Assembly (NCBI RefSeq): GCF_900155425.1
Contig: NZ_LT700189.1
Coordinates: forward strand, 985,787 to 1,049,786
Direction of reading: 5' to 3'
DNA length: 64,000 nucleotides
DNA from: Parabacteroides massiliensis
GTDB taxonomy: Bacteria > Bacteroidota > Bacteroidia > Bacteroidales > Tannerellaceae
Position 1 is the stretch's first letter, and the number at the start of each line of letters is the position of its first letter. A program made the translations under genes and the position numbers. The notes beneath the pieces are model-generated. The model ran no database searches. It was not told where the DNA came from and was given only the letters and a program-made list of their open reading frames with translations. Of the stretch, positions 57,875 through 64,000 are shown in pieces.

Positions 57875-59326
57875 CTACAGGAATCCCTGTCTTTTCAAAA
57901 AATCGTCCGTCAAAGTCCGGACCTTATAATAATCTTCCGTAAGCGGCTTTCTGTATAGAAAGATCGGATGTCCGGCCCCTTCAAAAAGATGGAGTTCGCA
58001 ATCCACACCTTTCTGCAAAAGTTTATCCCGGTAAGTTTCAATCGTTTCGACCGAAACGAGAGGGTCTTTCGTCCCAAGCAATATCAGAGTGGGAGGAGTT
58101 GCTTTCGACACATGATGGAGCGGCGAGATTTGTTTGAAATCTCTTTGGATTTCCGGAAAACCATAACCTCGCGAAACCATGTCTACAACCGGATAATATA
58201 ACACGGAGAGATTCGGCCTGTAACCCGCCGAAACAGCCTCCTCACTTCCGATCGTTCCGAGGGCGGCAGCCAAATGCCCTCCGGCAGAACCTCCGGCAAC
58301 GGCTATCTTATCCGGATCAAGCTGACAGTCCGAAGCATGGCTTCGCAACCAGCAGATTGCATCTTTGGCGTCCTCGAAACTCTCGAACGGAGTCGAATGA
58401 TGCAGATACTCGATCCGATAGTCAACCGATACGGCAACCATTCCTTTTGATGCATAATAAGCACATTCACGGTAAAACTGAAGCGGAGTACCTAATTTCC
58501 AACCGCCTCCGAAAAAGTACACAATCGCCGGCCTTTTCTCGCCGGCCTTCATATTCCGGGGCCTAAAGACATGAAGTGTCAATGAATCTCCTTTTTCCAA
58601 TTTTTTATACCCGATTATCTCCGGAGAAAAGGCCATCTCTGAAGGAGCCAATACTTTTTTCAACGCTTCAAACCAGACAGCCGCCATTTTTTCCGCGCCG
58701 GCTTCATTCGGATGTACTTTATCGTGAACCGTATATTTTCGCCAATCAAAATCCTGTGCCTGATTGACCAAAAAGACTTGTCCTGAGTTTAGTCCGGCAA
58801 CCATTTCCGCTATCTTCTCGTTCAATTCCGGGATATACGAATATTTAGGCAGTTTCCCGCTTGGTATTGCCTGGGCGACCAAAATACGGGCCTCCGGGTT
58901 GATCGCCAGTATTGTGTTGATAATAGACTTGTAAGAAGCAATCATTCCGGAGACAGGCTTTTCTTCCGCAAAATGGTTGTGGCCGGCATGGAGCAATACG
59001 ATATCTGCCGGATAAAGCCGGTAGAGGCTGTCGATCTTCGACGCCAAAAACTCTACATTCTTGCCGCTGAAACCGCAATGATTAAGCGTTCCGATCCGGC
59101 ATTTGCTCTCACGGGGACCGATAAAATCAAACTGATACCCGGCTGTAAACAATTTCTCCCAAAGCGGATACAAATAGCAAGTGAAAAAATCCGCTCCTTC
59201 CGTAATGGAATCACCTAATCCCATCAGGGTAAACCGTTCCTGCTTTTTCTCCTGTCCGGTGGTAGCGACGGAACAGCACAATAAAGAAAATAATAACAGA
59301 TATAAAGAAAGATATCTATGTTTCAT
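57875..59326 (-). CDS. Two-domain secreted esterase: SGNH hydrolase plus alpha/beta hydrolase
   Basis: 483 residues, with a signal peptide (YLLLFSLLCCSVATTG; the Cys pair is compatible with lipidation). Residues about 30-215 form an SGNH/GDSL-type domain with GLGDSITEG, the LHAGHNH block and catalytic DKVHPNEAG. Residues about 240-480 form a BD-FAE/acetyl-xylan-esterase-like domain with FFGGGWKLG (oxyanion), the Ser elbow GGSAGGH and the His in GAGHPIF. Two different esterases in one chain suggest removal of several acyl groups from a glycan. It is the last gene of the locus. Confidence 0.9.
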   Translation of the reverse strand: MKHRYLSLYLLLFSLLCCSVATTGQEKKQERFTLMGLGDSITEGADFFTCYLYPLWEKLFTAGYQFDFIGPRESKCRIGTLNHCGFSGKNVEFLASKIDSLYRLYPADIVLLHAGHNHFAEEKPVSGMIASYKSIINTILAINPEARILVAQAIPSGKLPKYSYIPELNEKIAEMVAGLNSGQVFLVNQAQDFDWRKYTVHDKVHPNEAGAEKMAAVWFEALKKVLAPSEMAFSPEIIGYKKLEKGDSLTLHVFRPRNMKAGEKRPAIVYFFGGGWKLGTPLQFYRECAYYASKGMVAVSVDYRIEYLHHSTPFESFEDAKDAICWLRSHASDCQLDPDKIAVAGGSAGGHLAAALGTIGSEEAVSAGYRPNLSVLYYPVVDMVSRGYGFPEIQRDFKQISPLHHVSKATPPTLILLGTKDPLVSVETIETYRDKLLQKGVDCELHLFEGAGHPIFLYRKPLTEDYYKVRTLTDDFLKRQGFL

Positions 59327-59359
59327 GGCTTTCAGGCTTGCAAGATTATATTTGAAATG

Positions 59360-59402
59360 AAGAAGAACCAGATACGCGGATAACACGCACCTGGTTCTTC
59401 TT
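59360..59402 (-). terminator. Hairpin between FAD oxidoreductase and esterase genes
   Basis: AAGAAGAACCAG pairs perfectly with CTGGTTCTTCTT (12 bp) around a 19-nt loop, followed on the minus strand by a T-rich stretch. It may reduce readthrough into the esterase gene. Confidence 0.75.
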
Positions 59403-59417
59403 TGACTTTGAGGTATT

Positions 59418-61283
59418 TTATTGGACAACCGGTTTGTCTTTCAACATACCTCCTTCGTTATAACGCTGGTTGTTCGGCAATCCTTTCTTGTTCACACCCT
59501 CTTTCATCAATGTCTTCAAATCATCCAGATGCGAACGGTAAACGCCACGGGGCGTCACGCCGTATTTCTTGCACAATGACGCGGCCATACCGACTACCTC
59601 GCCCATCATACCTGTCGTCCGCATCACACGAACCGTTCCCAAGGCCACGTGGGTGACACTGATATTACGGCCGGCCATAAACAGGTTGTCCACATTGCGC
59701 GAATACAGGCAACGATACGGAACGGCATACGGATAAATCAAGATATGCTTCGTGACAGCCTTAAATTCATTGCCGGGGAAATATTCACTGTTTTTCGGGT
59801 CCTGCCAATGCAAATCGATGCTCCATGTCGTGGCGAAAGAGGCGTCTTCATGGAACACGTTTTTCGTGACATCGTCTTCCTTTAAAATATAATCGCCCAT
59901 CAGACGACGAGATTCACGCTTGCCGGCCACATAAGCCACCCAGCCTAATTTGCGGTTCTTATACGGGGCGTTTTCCTTCATATGGTTTTTCAGATAACTC
60001 CAGTTCGAATAGACGACCAGCATCCCATAATCACGGATACGTTCGAAGTCCTTGATCTGGTCGAAATTCATACCGGTCTCCCAGGTCCATTCTCCCATCA
60101 TCACCTTTTCGCAATTCTTGTCGTTGAACTCCACTCCATAGCTGAACTCCGGAAAAGGACTCGACTTCTTGTTATCCACTGAATACCACTGGACGGAAGA
60201 ACCCATTGTCAACTTGTCTGCTTTCTCCGGGGCGATGCTTTCACCAAACTCGTCACGGCCTTCACGTCCCATACGGAAGTCGGCGCCCGCCAGGTAACCG
60301 ATCGTCCCGTCTCCCGTACAATCGGAAAACAGAGGAGCCTCGAACCTTAACTCTTTACCGCTTTCGATGTGCTTGACAACAACCGATGTGATCTTATCGC
60401 CTTCCTTCGTCACCCCTATCGCACGATAGTTCAGGAAAAGAGACACATTCTTTTCTCCTGCCAGCCAATCCATTTTCTTTTGGTCCTCATAATTTTCGGC
60501 AGGTTGGGCATTGCCTCCCTTTTCCGGGCCAAATTCTTTCTGCAGGCCGCCAAGTTCCTTATAAGTCCCTTCTTCGATACGGCCTCCCAAATGAACACGT
60601 ATCTCCGAACTGTTATTTCCACCTACCACAGGACGGTCATTGATCAAAGCCACCTTACAGCCCAAACGGCCGGCCGACACAGCCGCACTCATCCCTGCTA
60701 TACCGGCTCCCACAACCACCAAGTCATATTTGCCGGCAACCGGTGCTTCGTCCGGCAGCCCCAATGCTTTACGGCGGAATGCTTCCAGCTCCTTGATATC
60801 CGACGGAGGCATCTTGCCGGCTTCCGTGGTAAAGTAGACCGCATCGCAACGACCGTCAAATCCGGTCAAATCATGCAGTTTGATTACGGTTTTCAGATTC
60901 TTGACAGACACCTTTCCGGCAATCTGCCACATCCAGGCAGAACCCTCCGCTCCCAAAGGAGAGGTCATCTTCTTACCCCCGACAGACAAACTGAATTTAC
61001 CGGGACCTTCCCCTTTTTTCCACGGGGAAGTCCAGTTGTAGGTACGGACATATACATAATATTCTCCTTTTTCAGGAAACGTCACTTCGGTCGAAGCATC
61101 ATCGACGGGTACACCCATCCCGTGCGCCAAAAGGTAGGGTGATCCCATCAAATCCATAAACTGCTGGTCTACCTTCCAACCTCCTTTGTTGCTGAAACTT
61201 TCGGCTTCGACAAAAAGTTCTGCCGCTCGGCCGGTTCCCAAACTCACTAAAAACAATAATGCTAAAATTACACGAGTCTTCAT
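59418..61283 (-). CDS. Secreted FAD-dependent oxidoreductase with N-terminal carbohydrate-binding-like domain
   Basis: 621 residues. Signal peptide 1-20 (MKTRVILALLFLVSLG, AxA end). Residues about 22-160 form a beta-rich domain (LFVEAESFSNKGGW, YYVYVRTYNW) resembling galactose-binding folds. The FAD domain begins at LVVVGAGIAGMSAAVSAGRLG (dinucleotide motif near 188) with GGNNSSEIRVHLGG and VSHVALGTVR-like C-terminal FAD contact. It belongs to the FAD_oxidored class found in Bacteroidales glycan loci. The substrate is unknown; oxidation of a sugar is inferred from the locus. Confidence 0.9.
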   Translation of the reverse strand: MKTRVILALLFLVSLGTGRAAELFVEAESFSNKGGWKVDQQFMDLMGSPYLLAHGMGVPVDDASTEVTFPEKGEYYVYVRTYNWTSPWKKGEGPGKFSLSVGGKKMTSPLGAEGSAWMWQIAGKVSVKNLKTVIKLHDLTGFDGRCDAVYFTTEAGKMPPSDIKELEAFRRKALGLPDEAPVAGKYDLVVVGAGIAGMSAAVSAGRLGCKVALINDRPVVGGNNSSEIRVHLGGRIEEGTYKELGGLQKEFGPEKGGNAQPAENYEDQKKMDWLAGEKNVSLFLNYRAIGVTKEGDKITSVVVKHIESGKELRFEAPLFSDCTGDGTIGYLAGADFRMGREGRDEFGESIAPEKADKLTMGSSVQWYSVDNKKSSPFPEFSYGVEFNDKNCEKVMMGEWTWETGMNFDQIKDFERIRDYGMLVVYSNWSYLKNHMKENAPYKNRKLGWVAYVAGKRESRRLMGDYILKEDDVTKNVFHEDASFATTWSIDLHWQDPKNSEYFPGNEFKAVTKHILIYPYAVPYRCLYSRNVDNLFMAGRNISVTHVALGTVRVMRTTGMMGEVVGMAASLCKKYGVTPRGVYRSHLDDLKTLMKEGVNKKGLPNNQRYNEGGMLKDKPVVQ

Positions 61284-61309
61284 GATATGTTGCTTTCTAT
61301 TATCACACT

Positions 61310-63787
61310 TTATCTATAATTCAGCCAAGCTGTCGCTTTCGTATCCGTATCCGAAACGAAACGAATCCATCTTGCCTGGAACGATTCCGGAAGTTGTTGA
61401 ACAAGTTTTTCTCCCGGCTTTACCGTATAAGAGGCATACTCCATCCAATCACCGTTTCCTGTCGGATCAACCTCGACAGTCATTACCACATTTTTATCAG
61501 ATTGGTGAGACAGGGCAAGTTCTTTTTTATCGTAAAAAGCAATCAGATAAGGATCAGAAGCGATACCTGCTTTTACATCCGCATCCTTCCATGGGCCACC
61601 CTGGCCGACCGGTTTACCCAAAGACCACAAATCATCTATGACACCAACCCAAACGGCTGCTTTCCCGTCATCGGATACGACAACATGAGGATTGTCTCTG
61701 CCCTCTTCGGGAGTCACGCCTGTCAAGACAAGCATGCCTCGATAAGAGGCATAATCATTGATGCGATAATTATGTGTCGATATAGGACGAATCTTTGCAT
61801 AGCCATCCGCATTTTCAGCCGGAAGTTCGTAAAACGTACCCATGCAGGAGAACAGATCTCGTTCTGTTGCGACTTCACGGCAAATACGGAGTAATCCCTG
61901 ATCTGTCAGCGCCTTATACGTTTCTTGTCCCAAAGGCAAACGCCAACGGCGGCCTGAATCATCCACAACCAGGACCGAACTCTCGTCAATTGTTATGACT
62001 TGTTCCGGTATTGCAAACTTATTACGGATGAAATCGGCTGTTTCGGCATCTTCTTTACGGACCAGTTCCAATTCTTCACCCATTTCATAATAACCGGTTT
62101 CCGTGACCTTCCCTTCTGCCGCCACATTGGCCAACAAACCTAAAGCACGGCGGTTATCGCCCAATCCGTACAACAAGCCACCGGTCGTCGTTGCTTTATC
62201 AACCGGAGTCAAACCTTTATAGATCGGGTCTGAAGAGGCCGAACGGGTATCTGCTGCCGTATAATTGAAACTTACCGTCGCCATCGTGTTCTTATCTGCT
62301 TTCACCCGAATCCACTCTCCTTTCTCCATCGCACTGAACGGCACGGAGACTGCTTTTCCGGCGTTGACTGTTACCGATTTCAGTGTCTTCCATTCATTAT
62401 TGCCTGATTCATCCACTTCGAACGTAAATGTCACGGGCTGCTTGCCTTCGTTTTTCACCCAACCGAAACGATTGGTCCAGCCACTGAACAAAAAGGGCTC
62501 GGAAACTTCATTCGCTTTTACGCTCTCTTTCGCCCAGACTGCACCCTCGGCTGTAGCCGGTCCTAATTCGTCAGGCTTTGTCAAAGAGGTGAACCACAAA
62601 TTTGAATTGGATTGGCCGGGACCTTCTATGTTGCCCTTCGCTTTTCGTTTATTCAAGAATTCTTTTTGAGCAGAATCGTCACAACCGAAAACCAATTGAT
62701 CATTCCAACGGGTAAAATCGCCGATCACCTTCAAATAGGCGGAACGTGGGCGGATTCCGGCAGAATTACCGGCTGTAAACATAGCCGGGAAATGCCAGAA
62801 CATCCCGTGCATCGTCATTAAATATTCAGGTTGCGACTCAGTCCCGACATTTCGGATACGCGGCCATTCCGTATTCCAACCATGCGCTCCGTCATAACTG
62901 TGGCTGGCTTTAGGCAAACGATAGAAAGACCATCCTTTTTTAGCATCACGCACGCCTAAAATAATCGACTTGTAATCCCATCCGGTCGCCCAAATAGGGT
63001 CTGTCTCAGGATTCGCATTGCCATAGATTCCACCCGGGCCCGTCACTTCGACAAACTGGTTACGACGAACCGTTTTCCAATCCTTTCCGTCCCATTCAGC
63101 CAGAACTCCGGCCTCCACGTCAAACTTTCTCAATGCTTCCTGGGTCCCTTCTCCGTTGTTCGTAAAATACATACGCCCTTGCCCGGAATATAGCCCTTTG
63201 CCATGTACACCCGGCAACAAAGCGTTTACAGGCCCGGCATCCGTATCATTCTTTTTTTGTTTCTTGTTATTTCCATCCTGGTACAGTTCTTTTACCTCAA
63301 GTGTATTTACATCCACCTCATAAAAGCCTTCTTCCATTGTCCCATAATAAATCTTATTGGCAGGATCCGTCAGGTGACGGGCATTTCCGGTATGCCGTCC
63401 AGGCATTACCGTATAAGGTATCACACGGACTTTTCCTGTTTTATCAATCGCATAAGGACCAATGAAAAGTTGATCGCTTTCTTTATGAATCATTCTGTTT
63501 GCAGGTGTGCCACCGATGCTCTCGTCATGTACGATCTGCCGATAATCGGACGTCACCTCATACAATTTATCGGAAGAGCCATTCGGCAAGTGAGGCCCAT
63601 AAGTAACCACCCATAAACGATCGGCCCAAGGCACGACAGCCCCCGTCCCGCATTCGCCCTCATTATTATAATAAGCCAAACGGGGATAAATGCCGGATAT
63701 GGAATCCGGCGCTTTTTTGACATCTTTCTGTGTCGTACAACCGAACAGGGAAAATGCGGCTAATAAACCAACAACATTCAATTTCAT
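61310..63787 (-). CDS. Large lipoprotein with beta-rich repeats, function unknown
   Basis: 825 residues from ATG 63787; the earlier frame to 63832 is not supported. The lipoprotein signal MKLNVVGLLAAFSLFGC has the lipid Cys at 17. Residues about 25-390 alternate beta-strands and loops in a propeller-like pattern (WADRLWVVTYG, NKIYYGTMEEGFY, SGQGRMYFTNNGEG). Two similar beta modules occur in the C-terminal part, near 450-515 and 755-825 (NNEWKTLKSVTVNAGK and GDWMEYASYTVKPGE). It follows the susD end and precedes the FAD enzyme, so surface glycan binding or processing is likely. No catalytic residue was assigned. Confidence 0.8.
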   Translation of the reverse strand: MKLNVVGLLAAFSLFGCTTQKDVKKAPDSISGIYPRLAYYNNEGECGTGAVVPWADRLWVVTYGPHLPNGSSDKLYEVTSDYRQIVHDESIGGTPANRMIHKESDQLFIGPYAIDKTGKVRVIPYTVMPGRHTGNARHLTDPANKIYYGTMEEGFYEVDVNTLEVKELYQDGNNKKQKKNDTDAGPVNALLPGVHGKGLYSGQGRMYFTNNGEGTQEALRKFDVEAGVLAEWDGKDWKTVRRNQFVEVTGPGGIYGNANPETDPIWATGWDYKSIILGVRDAKKGWSFYRLPKASHSYDGAHGWNTEWPRIRNVGTESQPEYLMTMHGMFWHFPAMFTAGNSAGIRPRSAYLKVIGDFTRWNDQLVFGCDDSAQKEFLNKRKAKGNIEGPGQSNSNLWFTSLTKPDELGPATAEGAVWAKESVKANEVSEPFLFSGWTNRFGWVKNEGKQPVTFTFEVDESGNNEWKTLKSVTVNAGKAVSVPFSAMEKGEWIRVKADKNTMATVSFNYTAADTRSASSDPIYKGLTPVDKATTTGGLLYGLGDNRRALGLLANVAAEGKVTETGYYEMGEELELVRKEDAETADFIRNKFAIPEQVITIDESSVLVVDDSGRRWRLPLGQETYKALTDQGLLRICREVATERDLFSCMGTFYELPAENADGYAKIRPISTHNYRINDYASYRGMLVLTGVTPEEGRDNPHVVVSDDGKAAVWVGVIDDLWSLGKPVGQGGPWKDADVKAGIASDPYLIAFYDKKELALSHQSDKNVVMTVEVDPTGNGDWMEYASYTVKPGEKLVQQLPESFQARWIRFVSDTDTKATAWLNYR

Positions 63788-63814
63788 ATCATCTACTGTT
63801 TTAGGTAAAATATC

Positions 63815-63866
63815 AAAAAAAGGGCTTCTCATATTTCTATATGATAATATATAAACAGAGAAGCCC
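63815..63866 (-). terminator. Terminator after the susD-type gene
   Basis: On the minus strand GGGCTTCTC pairs with GAGAAGCCC and is followed by a run of T. It lies between the susD end and the large lipoprotein gene, and so may attenuate the locus. Confidence 0.8.
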
Positions 63867-63917
63867 CAATATATCGACTATACCCTATTAATCAAATTAT
63901 TTTAACTTCAAAAAACA

Positions 63918-64000
63918 TTACCATTTCGGATTTTGTGACAGATTTTCATTGATAAGTCTATCTGCAGCAGGTACCGGCCACAAATAATCGCGGCTTTCAT
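63918..64000 (-). CDS. SusD/RagB-type outer-membrane lipoprotein, C-terminus only
   Basis: The last 26 codons read YLWPVPAADRLINENLSQNP, then KW and a stop. This is the usual end of SusD-like glycan-binding lipoproteins (LWPIP ... NP). The body of the gene and presumably susC lie right of the window. It marks the downstream genes as part of a glycan-uptake locus. Confidence 0.85.
   Translation of the reverse strand, partial: ESRDYLWPVPAADRLINENLSQNPKW

Overview
The window looks like a chromosomal segment from a Bacteroidales bacterium, most likely Parabacteroides or a close Bacteroides relative. The evidence is the many promoters of the Bacteroides type (TTTG, about 19 nt, TAnnTTTG), a SusD C-terminus at the right edge, an S16 protein with a long charged tail, a short-chain-type threonine dehydrogenase paired with kbl, and typical Bacteroidales protein families (DUF3943, DUF6261, FtsX-type permeases of about 800 residues). 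The genus assignment is inference. Most of the window is housekeeping or nutrient-linked chromosome. No phage, plasmid, insertion-sequence or CRISPR genes were found.

Layout. 1-5.9 kb: galactose/pentose metabolism (sugar MFS transporter, galK, Nudix-type regulator, transketolase, rpiB). 6-8.6 kb: an AraC regulator, the remnant of a second one, a gene-free stretch with a short-period palindrome array, and a higBA toxin-antitoxin pair. 8.6-11.5 kb: two identical tRNA-Lys genes and an operon of TRIC-type channel, asparaginase and metallo-hydrolase. 11.6-20.9 kb: DUF3943 protein, ABC-F ATPase, a lipoprotein esterase with a Tat-exported aldo/keto reductase facing an AraC regulator, a GH43 enzyme, rpsP, a thioredoxin lipoprotein and tRNA-Ser. 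21-28.6 kb: ABM-domain lipoprotein, CMD-cupin protein, MATE pump, DUF418 protein, msrA, pyridoxal-type kinase, ketopantoate reductase family and an esterase. 28.7-33 kb: a frameshifted polyferredoxin, an Fe-S aldo/keto reductase and an MFS exporter. 33-37 kb: an AddB-like nuclease and another aldo/keto reductase. 37-42 kb: a small membrane protein and aquaporin between two copies of an sRNA-like element, the divergent threonine-to-glycine pair, and a ParE/RelE-type pair. 42-45.7 kb: PHP phosphatase and a two-component system. 45.7-56.5 kb: three large FtsX/MacB-type permeases with one ATPase, plus an ECF sigma/anti-sigma operon and a truncated DUF6261 gene. 56.7-64 kb: an MFS protein and the end of a polysaccharide-utilisation-type locus (susD end, lipoprotein, FAD oxidoreductase, two-domain esterase).

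The most striking signal is in the permease region. Each of the three permease/ATPase transcription units (starts near 48.06, 52.11 and 56.33 kb) has a sigma-54-type -24/-12 promoter. Exactly 56 nt upstream of each lies a pair of 17-bp TGTC-N9-GACA palindromes whose starts are 21 bp apart. The identical geometry in three places argues for one NtrC-type activator co-ordinating the cluster. No such activator gene is in the window.

Other notable structure: a duplicated sRNA-like unit with its own -33/-7 promoter and hairpin terminator (37.2 and 38.7 kb); a 196-bp dispersed repeat (14.8 and 37.4 kb, with a diverged copy at 56.55 kb); low-complexity repeats placed inside the addB-like gene and at stop codons of other genes, including four copies of a 7-nt unit that could shift frame; and several decayed or split genes.
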